Source: Polaribacter marinus
GTDB lineage: Bacteria; Bacteroidota; Bacteroidia; Flavobacteriales; Flavobacteriaceae
Assembly (NCBI RefSeq): GCF_022662535.1
Contig: NZ_JAKQYM010000004.1
Location: forward strand, 124,001-188,000
Length of the DNA: 64,000 nt
Direction: 5' to 3'
Made by a program: the position numbers and the translations under genes. Below, piece after piece: positions 24,189 through 31,174 of this stretch. The notes beneath the pieces were generated by a model. It did no database searches. It had not been told where the DNA came from and was given only the letters and a program-made list of their open reading frames with translations. Position 1 is the stretch's first letter. Every line of letters starts with the position of its first letter.

Positions 24189-25768
24189 TAAAATTGATGT
24201 TTATTTGATGTTATAAAAGCTACGTTTCCAATACTTTTACGCTCTACAACAATTTTAAAATGTCGTAAACGTTTCATAAAATTAGATTTGTTTACTGGTC
24301 TAAAACCGTCTTCAATACAATAAGTTTTATATTTTTGGTACAACTCGCTTATTGTAGTGTAATTTGTTGAGGTTTTATACTCATAGTCTTCAATAAACAT
24401 TTTAACGCTGTCGCTTTGTTTCTCGTAATTGGTACGTGCCATTTCAACGGCTTTACATTTACTGAATTTCTTTTGTTTTAAAACTCTGTCAAGTCCTTGC
24501 AATATCCAGTTAAAAACGCCTGATAATTCATTGTTAATTATCTTGTTTGCGAGTTGAGTATCTTTTTTACTATCAGGAATAGTAACATCAAAACCAATGA
24601 TTAGAAAACGTCTAAAAAATGCGTTGGTATGTTCTACATCTTTTGGCAATTCATTACAGTTGAATATTGACTTTGCGTACTCATTTAAAATAAAAGGTTC
24701 TCCATAAGGTAAACGAACGCTTAACGGCTCTCCTGATGCCATTTGTTTAAAAATATCAGTTTCCAATTTGCCGTTTATTTCTGATGCGTAATTGACTAAC
24801 TTATTGCCTATTTTTGCCCTGTAATAACCATTTTCATTTGTTAAGTCCTGTAAAGAATAACTACTAAAATTTTCAGTTCCTAAAAGTGCATTGAGTATAT
24901 CAAACCACACACTTTTGCCATTTTGGCCGGTACCATAAAGAATAAGCATTTTTTCAAGCTTTAAAACGCTTGGTTTTATAAAGATATATCCGCAAAATTC
25001 TGCAAACACTTTTTGTTTATCTACATCAGGCAAAACCTCATCTAAATACTTTTTAAATAGTGGTGCTGTTGCATCAGGTTCAAACTCAAAAGGTAGTTGA
25101 TGCGTTAAAAAATCTTTTTTGTCAAACGCTCTCAACTCTCTTTTTGTTGGTGTTATTTGATACGTTCCGTTTTGTAGATTAATTAAAACATTTCTTTTGT
25201 TTGCTTTTGGAGTTGGTAAATAAGCATCTGCCATAAACTGTTTAAATAACTCATCTTTAAAGGTGTGAATTTTACCTTTGAATTTATCAACGCCCATTTT
25301 TAAAGCTATGTTTCCTAAAAAGGATTGAAAACTCTCTTTGTTTATCTCGCTCCAGTAACTACCATTATACAAATAAATAAAACCATTTTTTTTGCACAAT
25401 CCCCAGTTGTTTGCTTTGGCAATTTTAAGTAATTGTTCAATACATAAGATTAAATAATGGTTTTTATTGAGTTTGTAACTCTCTAATTTTTTAACAAGTT
25501 TATTGTATTGTTTAAACTCTTTTTTATTGTCCTTGTTGAAAGTTCCGTCTTCATTATAAATAAAAGGCTGTAAGTTTTCAATCTGCTTTTTAACCTCATC
25601 AATATCAGGAAACGCTAAAAGTTGAAAGTCTATTTTATCAATACTTTTAGATAGTTCTTGCAAAATGTCTTCTGTTGTTTTCTCAACTGGCAATAAGTCG
25701 CCTGTAAGCCTTAAAACATCGTTTTTAATAAGCTTATTTAAGTTTTCTTTACCTTTCATTGTTTTCAA
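24188..25768 (-). CDS. Phage/plasmid primase-helicase, P4/D5 family
   Basis: A 526-residue superfamily 3 helicase of the P4-alpha/D5 type. The D5_N region (GFIYLYNGSYWSEINKES) is followed by the ATPase: Walker A LYGTGQNGKSVW near residue 278, Walker B-like KLVNYASEIN near 315, sensor NAFFRRFLIIGF (arginine finger) near 388. The C-terminal D5-type DNA-binding domain is seen as TTISELYQKYKTYCIEDG...NFMKRLRHF. Such proteins start replication of satellites and plasmids, working with a primase, here probably the Toprim gene immediately downstream. The start overlaps the previous gene by 20 bases. An alternative start lies at the internal Met3. Confidence 0.9.
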   Translation of the reverse strand: MKTMKGKENLNKLIKNDVLRLTGDLLPVEKTTEDILQELSKSIDKIDFQLLAFPDIDEVKKQIENLQPFIYNEDGTFNKDNKKEFKQYNKLVKKLESYKLNKNHYLILCIEQLLKIAKANNWGLCKKNGFIYLYNGSYWSEINKESFQSFLGNIALKMGVDKFKGKIHTFKDELFKQFMADAYLPTPKANKRNVLINLQNGTYQITPTKRELRAFDKKDFLTHQLPFEFEPDATAPLFKKYLDEVLPDVDKQKVFAEFCGYIFIKPSVLKLEKMLILYGTGQNGKSVWFDILNALLGTENFSSYSLQDLTNENGYYRAKIGNKLVNYASEINGKLETDIFKQMASGEPLSVRLPYGEPFILNEYAKSIFNCNELPKDVEHTNAFFRRFLIIGFDVTIPDSKKDTQLANKIINNELSGVFNWILQGLDRVLKQKKFSKCKAVEMARTNYEKQSDSVKMFIEDYEYKTSTNYTTISELYQKYKTYCIEDGFRPVNKSNFMKRLRHFKIVVERKSIGNVAFITSNKHQF

Positions 25769-26021
25769 ACTTTAAAGGTTTATCAAAACTTAAAACGCCG
25801 TCTATAATATTTGCTTTATAATAATCGCCTTGAGGTGTTTGTCTAATAACTCCGTTTTTGTCTTTTATCCAAACTTTGTGGCAAATTAAAATAACTCTTT
25901 CAACTTCTGAATTATCTCTTTTTACAGTAGTTTCGTAAAAGTCAAAATTTGTTTTTAATTTAGTATCTTTACCTTGCTTAAAACTATTAAATTTAAGGCT
26001 TTGTGTATTTTTAATGCTCAT
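25749..26021 (-). CDS. Small island protein, unknown
   Basis: A 90-residue soluble, beta-rich protein (FDFYETTVKRDNSEVERVIL, HKVWIKDKNGVIRQTPQGDY). No family is recognised. It lies between the HTH gene (7-base gap) and the primase-helicase (20-base overlap), thus belongs to the replication operon. Proteins of this kind in similar islands are often accessory to replication, but nothing specific can be said. Confidence 0.6.
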   Translation of the reverse strand: MSIKNTQSLKFNSFKQGKDTKLKTNFDFYETTVKRDNSEVERVILICHKVWIKDKNGVIRQTPQGDYYKANIIDGVLSFDKPLKFENNER

Positions 26022-26028
26022 AGCCTTT

Positions 26029-26313
26029 TTATTTTTTTACAGGAATTAAACTGTTCATTATCTCACTTCTTTTATAGTAGCATTTATTAGCTAACTTGTA
26101 AAACGGTATTTTACCTTTGTTTTGATAATGCCATAAAGTAGTTGCATTAATGTTGAGTAGTTCTAAAACTTGTTGCCTGTTTAACAAGTCTTCTTTTGAG
26201 TTTAAATTGTGAAACTCTTTTTTAAAGTCTTCTAATTGACTTTTAACGCCGTCTTTGATTAACTCCGTTAACCTTTCAGGACTTACATTTTGTAGTAAAA
26301 TCGAATTCTGCAT
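26029..26313 (-). CDS. AlpA-like helix-turn-helix protein
   Basis: A 94-residue protein. The C-terminal half is an HTH_17 / excisionase-type domain: LLNRQQVLELLNINATTLWH and YQNKGKIPFYKLANKCYYKR (recognition helix then wing), ending SEIMNSLIPVKK. The N-terminal half is helical and may dimerise. Such proteins act as excisionases or as activators of integrase and replication genes. Location at the head of the replication operon, with two tandem 11-base repeats just upstream, agrees with a regulator of the island. Confidence 0.85.
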   Translation of the reverse strand: MQNSILLQNVSPERLTELIKDGVKSQLEDFKKEFHNLNSKEDLLNRQQVLELLNINATTLWHYQNKGKIPFYKLANKCYYKRSEIMNSLIPVKK

Positions 26314-26384
26314 TCTTAAAATGTTTAAAATTAAGTTGCAATATTGATTTTGATTGTATGTTTAAAAAAGAGGTGTGGAGGGTG

Positions 26385-26406
26385 TTTTTTACGTGTTTTT
26401 TACGTG
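26385..26406 (-). repeat. Tandem 11-base repeat upstream of the HTH gene
   Basis: Two abutting copies of TTTTTTACGTG lie 72-93 bases upstream of the HTH start, in the gap between the 375-residue gene and the replication operon. They could be operator sites or iteron-like origin sequences for the primase-helicase. Confidence 0.45.
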
Positions 26407-26419
26407 TTTTCCAATCTAA

Positions 26420-27547
26420 TTAAATATTGTCTTCGTAATTTATTCTATGGTCGTTCATAGTGCCATATTCTGACTGATATTTATGGGGTGCTTTATCAAA
26501 ATTTTTAAGTTCAATTTTATAGTTTCTTTTAATAAAATCTTTGTAACTGTCTTTAGTTGCTTTTAAGTTATATTTTATCTTATCGTATTCATTTAAATAA
26601 AACCAAATATTAGTTAATTGTCTTTTAGTAGGTTTTTGGCTATCTTGATAATAATTGTCAAAAAGATATTTGAAAAGTTTAAAACAGTCTAAGCTCCATA
26701 AATTAGGTTCGTGCTTTGGGTGTTTGTCTTTAACCTCATCAGATTTTTTAATTTCTATTTGTTTAGGTTTTAATGTTTTTAGTTCATTTTGTACTTCTGC
26801 CTGTACAATTGAAAATATTAATTCTAATCTATTTGTTGCATCGTTAATATTAATAACTTCAATATCACTTTGAGCGCCTGAAAAATCATTTAATTTTGCT
26901 AGATTATTTAGACGTCCGTTTTTCCTTTCAATATAGTTTATTCCGTATTTGCTTTTTAGAAACTCTGATAAATCAATTTCTTTTAAAGGCTTTAATTTAA
27001 TTTCATTTTTAGTTAATTCTAAATATCTGTTTTGCAAAGAGGTGAAACCGAATTTAGGACTATTCATTGACCAATGTATAAAAGTTTTGTTTTGATGTGT
27101 ATCGATAAAATCTCTTAGTTTTTCAATCATTTTAACTTCGTTGTCATTTACAAAAAAATAACTTTTAGTTGGGTTGTAATGTATTGCACCAATCCAAAAT
27201 ATTTGATTTTTTAAATCTTCAAAATTTGAGCAACCGTAATGAATAATAATGCAGTTTTCTATTTTTGGTAAAATATTATTTTCGAAGCTCTTTTTTTCTT
27301 TTAATTTATTCTCTAAGAGTTTTTTATAATCTCTATGAAAAAAATAGTCTATTCTATTTTGCTTATTTTTAAAATCTTCAATTGTTTCATTCCTGTCATC
27401 AGAAAAATCTACTTCCTTATAAAGTTTTTTCAAACATTTTTTTTCTTTTTTTAATTGATGTTTTATAAAAAATAATTCATCAGATTTAGGGTTGTTTTCT
27501 TTAAAGAATTGCCAATGCAAAAGATAATGGTCTTCGTTTGCTGTCAT
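26420..27547 (-). CDS. Uncharacterised 375-aa island protein (possible nuclease-like)
   Basis: A soluble, lysine-rich 375-residue protein. The N-terminal ~100 residues are charged and helical (coiled-coil-like, KKEKKCLKKLYKEVDFSDD). A central block ENCIIIHYGCSN...IGAIHYNPTKSYFFVNDN...TFIHWSMNSPKFGFTSLQNRY recalls a conserved but uncharacterised bacterial motif (HWxM..xxYGFxxLxxRY) seen in mobile-element proteins; strand-loop spacing hints at an RNase H-like fold, but catalytic Asp/Glu residues cannot be placed with confidence. The C-terminal ~90 residues are helical. It sits between integrase and the HTH gene, the usual place for accessory genes in such islands. Function unknown. Confidence 0.7.
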   Translation of the reverse strand: MTANEDHYLLHWQFFKENNPKSDELFFIKHQLKKEKKCLKKLYKEVDFSDDRNETIEDFKNKQNRIDYFFHRDYKKLLENKLKEKKSFENNILPKIENCIIIHYGCSNFEDLKNQIFWIGAIHYNPTKSYFFVNDNEVKMIEKLRDFIDTHQNKTFIHWSMNSPKFGFTSLQNRYLELTKNEIKLKPLKEIDLSEFLKSKYGINYIERKNGRLNNLAKLNDFSGAQSDIEVININDATNRLELIFSIVQAEVQNELKTLKPKQIEIKKSDEVKDKHPKHEPNLWSLDCFKLFKYLFDNYYQDSQKPTKRQLTNIWFYLNEYDKIKYNLKATKDSYKDFIKRNYKIELKNFDKAPHKYQSEYGTMNDHRINYEDNI

Positions 27548-27610
27548 TTAGATATTTTTTTATGTACGAAATGTAGAAAATGTAGGTTTAAAAACAACTT
27601 TATTTTTTTA

Positions 27611-28861
27611 CTAAAAATATTTAGTTATTTCAAGTGCCAAATCTTTATTGCTTTTACCTATGTAATTTAAAAACATTGCTTCGGTGCTATGTCCTGTAAT
27701 ATTTATTAATAGAGAGGTTGGTATTGTTGAATAAAAGTTAGTAGCAAAGCTACGTCTACCAATATGAGAGGTAACAAGTTCCCATTTTTTATAAGTTCCT
27801 GATTGTTTCCTGAATACCTTACTACCTTTTTCGGTTTCAATCATTTTACTACCTTTTGTAGGTTCGTTGATTTCTGCCAATTTGCAAACATCTTTTATAA
27901 AGTCATTATACTTTTGGTCTGATATTTTATAAGGAAAGTTTCCGTTTCTTTTATTGAGTATTTCTAAAACCTTTGAGTGTAGAGGTACTGTCATATTTTT
28001 GCCAGTTTTTTGTTGAGTAAACTCAATTAAGTGTTTGCCGTTTTCAATTCTTATTAGGTCTTTAGTAAACCTCATAAAATCTGAAATTCTTTGTCCTGTA
28101 TAACAACTGATAATTAACCAGTCTTTTGCATTTTCTAAACTATCAGTTAATTTGTCTTTATTGATGTTTTCTATTTTGGTTAAGTCTTCAAAGGTTAAGT
28201 ATATTTTATCTACTTTTTGCCTTTCAACTTTTAAACCGTCTAACTGGTGGTGTGTTTCAATTCCTGAAAACTTTGCGTGTTTACAAAATGTTTTAATAAA
28301 TACAAACGCTCTTTGGATTGTGTTTTGTGCGTATAATTCAGATTTGCAATAATTGACAAACTCATTCTTAAAATTATCGTTGATGTCTTTTATTAATATG
28401 GTTGATTTTCTGTAAGCTTCAAAACGTATTAATAATTGTTTTACTACCTTGATTTTTTTTAAGGTGCTTTTTGTAGTTTCATTTTTACGATAATCAATAT
28501 AAAAGTCAATATAATTAATTAAGTCTTTTGGTATTTCTTTTTTTTCGGTTGGTGGGTTGTAATAATAATCTATTTGAGAGGTTAACCATTCTTTGTTTAT
28601 GCTTTCAGGGTTTACAGAATTAAAAGCCTTAAAAACGTGGTTTTCTATTTTATTGAGTTCGTTATTTATTTCAGTTTGTAGGTTTGTAATCTCAATATCT
28701 TTAGATTTCTTTTTATGTTGTTTGCTCCAGTAGTTTTTTGAAACCTCAATTTTTGTTTTTGCTCCGAAAACATAGTCTTTAGTATTATGCCTGTATAATA
28801 GTCTTAAATTTAAGTTTGATTTCTCTTTAGTTGAGCGGTATAAAAAGTTGATTGAAGCCAT
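27611..28861 (-). CDS. int: Tyrosine recombinase (integrase) of the island
   Basis: A 416-residue site-specific recombinase. The N-terminal arm-binding domain (ASINFLYRSTKEKSNLNLRL) and SAM-like core-binding domain (FIDYRKNETTKSTLKKIKV, YAQNTIQRAFVFIKTFC) precede the catalytic part: SCYTGQRISDFMRF holds the first Arg (~residue 258), VTSHIGRRSFATNFY the H-x-x-R box (~367-370), and NITGHSTEAMFLNYIG the last His and the nucleophilic Tyr (~403). All catalytic residues seem intact. It is transcribed away from the right end, 192 bases from attR, and presumably joins the 17-bp att core in tRNA-Leu. A TATATTTG -7 box is at 28882-28889. Confidence 0.95.
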   Translation of the reverse strand: MASINFLYRSTKEKSNLNLRLLYRHNTKDYVFGAKTKIEVSKNYWSKQHKKKSKDIEITNLQTEINNELNKIENHVFKAFNSVNPESINKEWLTSQIDYYYNPPTEKKEIPKDLINYIDFYIDYRKNETTKSTLKKIKVVKQLLIRFEAYRKSTILIKDINDNFKNEFVNYCKSELYAQNTIQRAFVFIKTFCKHAKFSGIETHHQLDGLKVERQKVDKIYLTFEDLTKIENINKDKLTDSLENAKDWLIISCYTGQRISDFMRFTKDLIRIENGKHLIEFTQQKTGKNMTVPLHSKVLEILNKRNGNFPYKISDQKYNDFIKDVCKLAEINEPTKGSKMIETEKGSKVFRKQSGTYKKWELVTSHIGRRSFATNFYSTIPTSLLINITGHSTEAMFLNYIGKSNKDLALEITKYF

Positions 28862-28881
28862 TGTATTACATTTTGATAATA

Positions 28882-28916
28882 CAAATATAATCTTTTGTAC
28901 GATAATTGTACGATAA
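28882..28916 (-). promoter_or_regulatory. Integrase promoter box and tandem TTGTACGATAA repeats
   Basis: On the minus strand a -7 box TATATTTG lies 21 bases before the integrase start (28882-28889). Directly upstream of it are two abutting 11-base copies of TTGTACGATAA (plus-strand 28895-28916), where the -33 region would be. The overlap suggests that the recombinase or HTH protein controls int while bound at arm sites. Confidence 0.5.
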
Positions 28917-29052
28917 AAATAAAACTAAGTGAAATTAGAAAAAACAAAATGATATTTAAATATGCTGTAATCACTTGTAGATATTGGTTTTTATTTGTAA
29001 TTTCGTTGTTGGTTGGTTTTTTTCATAAAGTAGTTTTTTATGAATTTTGTAC

Positions 29053-29069
29053 TCTCTCCGCCTGTACAA
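29053..29069 (+). repeat. attR
   Basis: TCTCTCCGCCTGTACAA, identical to the tRNA-Leu 3' end at 21621-21637. It is preceded by TTTTGTAC and followed by the displaced host terminator. Confidence 0.93.
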
Positions 29070-29099
29070 AACCTTTAGAATCTTTATTCTAAAGGTTTT
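29068..29099 (+). terminator. Displaced host terminator of tRNA-Leu
   Basis: AAAACCTTTAGAAT (29068-29081) pairs perfectly with ATTCTAAAGGTTTT (29086-29099) around CTTT, followed by a T run. Before integration it would have lain immediately after the tRNA. Confidence 0.8.
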
Positions 29100-29156
29100 T
29101 TTATTTTTACATTCGTTATCAATTACAAGAAAATGAGTTTGTAAATCAATAAAGGC

Positions 29157-29798
29157 GTGAAAATAAAGAAAATAAGAGGCTACAAACGTATTTTTAAAAA
29201 TATAGAAGATTGGAAAAAAGACAGTCTTCATTTAGATTTAGAAAACTTATTACATTATCAGAGGAACTATGAAAAAGTTTGGGTGCGTCCTTTTAGTGAT
29301 ATTTCTTTTTCAGGATCAAAGATTCCGCAACCCAAAAGAAAAGGGCGTAAATTAATTTTAGAAGGTTTAATAGAGATTTTTAATAGTTGGGAAACTCAAT
29401 TAAAAACGTTAGGAAAACCTTATTATTTAGCTATTTGGATTTATGAGCCTTATATAGAAAACTCACAAGTAGTTTGTGCAATAGATGGGTTTTTAAATTT
29501 TTATGATATTACTTTTTATCGACCTGAAGAACAAAGAAAAATGCCTACTCAAAATTATGGAAGACTTAAAAATGAGTTAGATACTTTTAACTGGATTTAT
29601 GCTTTAGATGAAAACCATTTTACAAATGAAGATCTTGAACTGACAGAAGATGATTTTATGAGTCAAGAAGATTATAAGGCTAGTAAAAAATGGTATAAGA
29701 GAAAATTAAAAGAAAACCCAAGAAGTTTTACCGATAAATTTGATAGAACAACTTATTATACAAATAGAGGTACCGTGTGGGTTGGAACAAGAAGTTAA
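29157..29798 (+). CDS. Conserved hypothetical protein
   Basis: A 213-residue soluble protein beginning at GTG 29157 with AAAGG a few bases upstream; no ATG lies nearby in frame. It has aromatic-rich blocks (YYLAIWIYEPYIENSQVVCA, DITFYRPEEQRKMPTQNYG, FNWIYALDENHFTNED) and a basic C terminus (KKWYKRKLKENPRSFTDKFD). I do not recognise a named family. It is the first host gene beyond the island and lies alone between the tRNA terminator and the convergent endonuclease gene. Confidence 0.75.
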   Translation: MKIKKIRGYKRIFKNIEDWKKDSLHLDLENLLHYQRNYEKVWVRPFSDISFSGSKIPQPKRKGRKLILEGLIEIFNSWETQLKTLGKPYYLAIWIYEPYIENSQVVCAIDGFLNFYDITFYRPEEQRKMPTQNYGRLKNELDTFNWIYALDENHFTNEDLELTEDDFMSQEDYKASKKWYKRKLKENPRSFTDKFDRTTYYTNRGTVWVGTRS

Positions 29799-29854
29799 TA
29801 ATTGCTACTTCTTTTTATTTTTTTTGGTAAGCTTATTGTAACGTGATTTCTTTT

Positions 29855-30658
29855 TTATTCCTTAAAACCCCAACTTTTATAGTTCCTTCTAGCTTCTAAC
29901 TGTTGCTCTAACTTGTCTGGTAAGTTTGGAAAAAAATCGATACCTGTTTTACTTTCTACCTCATCAATAGAAACGACAAAATGAGATAAAGGTTTGTTGC
30001 TTTCTTGATGTGGCAATAAAAAGGCAATTGCTTTAATTTCTGGCTGTGTATAGTCTAACATAATTTTATAAAACTGTTTGGGTACAGAAACTTTGTCTTT
30101 TCCAATTGTTTGCAAATTATGTTCTAAAACACCACCTGTTATAACATAAAGGTGATTGTATTTTTTTGCCCAGTAACGTGTTTTTTGCTCAAGTCGATTC
30201 CAAATACCCGCATTAAAATCGTGTTTTTGAGGAGAAATGTTAGAAGTTAAAAAAGTTTCATTAAAACGTTCTTTTGTTGATCGCCTATCTCCTGCAGGAC
30301 ATAGATGTCCACGATCATAACCAGAATTTTTGTAACTTTTCCAATGTGCGGATTTTGTTTTTACTTGAGGGTCTTCATTAAAAAACGGACGTTTACGATT
30401 GGTGTAAACAATATCTTTTACATTTAATGAATAGGCAACCCATTCTGCTTGTTCGTGTTTTTCTGAATACGATAAGGTATATCCATTGTGTTTTACAATT
30501 TGTCCTGTTGTAGATGTTGGTAAATAATTAAATCCATCAGTTGTAATTTCTATATCGTTAGAAATTATAGTAGAAGCATTCTTGTTTTTTTGTTGAAAAT
30601 AATAAATAAAGAATAAAACAGCTAAAGCAATTAAAGAGGTGATTCTTCTTTTATTCAT
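29855..30658 (-). CDS. DNA/RNA non-specific endonuclease
   Basis: A 267-residue enzyme of the NUC1/EndA family with one N-terminal membrane helix or signal segment (ITSLIALAVLFFIYYFQQ). The active-site motif GYDRGHLCPAGDR (DRGH, general-base His, residues ~113-125) and the Mg2+-binding Asn in NAGIWNRLEQKTR (~152-164) are intact. It cuts DNA and RNA outside the cytoplasm, for nutrient scavenging or DNA processing. Its start overlaps the stop of the thioesterase gene by one base (TAATG), so both are co-translated. Confidence 0.93.
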   Translation of the reverse strand: MNKRRITSLIALAVLFFIYYFQQKNKNASTIISNDIEITTDGFNYLPTSTTGQIVKHNGYTLSYSEKHEQAEWVAYSLNVKDIVYTNRKRPFFNEDPQVKTKSAHWKSYKNSGYDRGHLCPAGDRRSTKERFNETFLTSNISPQKHDFNAGIWNRLEQKTRYWAKKYNHLYVITGGVLEHNLQTIGKDKVSVPKQFYKIMLDYTQPEIKAIAFLLPHQESNKPLSHFVVSIDEVESKTGIDFFPNLPDKLEQQLEARRNYKSWGFKE

Positions 30659-31104
30659 TATTTTTTTTTAAGTTGAATAATTTCAAAATCATCTGTTCTT
30701 TCTGCTTTTAAAAATAAGTCTTTGGCTTCTTTTGGCGGTACAGTTAACTTTCTTTTTGTTAAGTCTATCCAAGCACCATAAACTTTAATAACGGCAGCTA
30801 ATTTACCAGCTTCATTAAAAACTTCATGTGTAATTTTCCAGCGTTCGTTGTTTTCTGATAGCCCCGACAATTTGATGTTTACAGAAATGTTTTCACCCAA
30901 ATGAATTTCTTTTCTAAAAGAAGTTTCTTCAGTAAATAAAATAGGTCCAATATTGTGTTTTGTAAACTCTTCAATAGAAAAGTTTTGTTCTTTAAAATAA
31001 CGAACTCTTACCTCTGCAGCATACTCATTATATGCTGTATGACGCATGTGTCTGTTTGGGTCAAAATCTGACCATTTGGTAGGAAATGTAACTTGAAAAT
31101 TCAT
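30658..31104 (-). CDS. Acyl-CoA thioesterase, hotdog fold (4HBT family)
   Basis: A 148-residue hotdog-fold protein: FPTKWSDFDPNRHMRHTAYN (residues ~7-26) is the 4HBT active-site region with the conserved Asp, followed by YAAEVRVRYFKEQNFS, LGENISVNIKLSGLSENNER and VFNEAGKLAAVIKVYGAWID. Likely hydrolyses acyl-CoA or related thioesters in the cytoplasm; the substrate is not known. Co-transcribed with the endonuclease gene downstream, an association without obvious functional logic. A hairpin-like ATCAGGTTTT / AAACCTGAT pair at about 31117-31152 precedes it and probably ends the S41 transcript. Confidence 0.88.
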   Translation of the reverse strand: MNFQVTFPTKWSDFDPNRHMRHTAYNEYAAEVRVRYFKEQNFSIEEFTKHNIGPILFTEETSFRKEIHLGENISVNIKLSGLSENNERWKITHEVFNEAGKLAAVIKVYGAWIDLTKRKLTVPPKEAKDLFLKAERTDDFEIIQLKKK

Positions 31105-31174
31105 TTGGTAAAATTAATAAAACCTGATAGTCTACGAAACATATCAGGTTTTATTATTTAATAAATATAGATTT

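Larger units (their letters stand above)
21621..29069. mobile_element. Integrative element in tRNA-Leu (satellite-like island)
   Basis: The 17-bp direct repeat TCTCTCCGCCTGTACAA marks both ends (21621-21637 and 29053-29069); the left copy is the 3' end of tRNA-Leu. Inside are a tyrosine recombinase next to the right end, an AlpA-like HTH protein, P4/D5-type primase-helicase, Toprim protein, two small phage-like proteins, two unknown proteins and a cargo gene, nearly all on the minus strand. There are no relaxase, type IV secretion, capsid or tail genes. The size and content fit a phage satellite or a minimal mobilisable island. Shared TTGTACGAT motifs near both ends look like recombinase arm sites. 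Confidence 0.9.

Noticed and set aside
21621..29069. Reading the tRNA-Leu element as a conjugative transposon or complete prophage
   Set aside because: No relaxase, coupling protein, type IV secretion, capsid, portal, tail or lysis gene could be seen in any frame.
28895..29092. 65-codon plus-strand frame next to attR
   Set aside because: It spans the integrase promoter, the tandem repeats and the att site, has no family resemblance and no ribosome-binding site.
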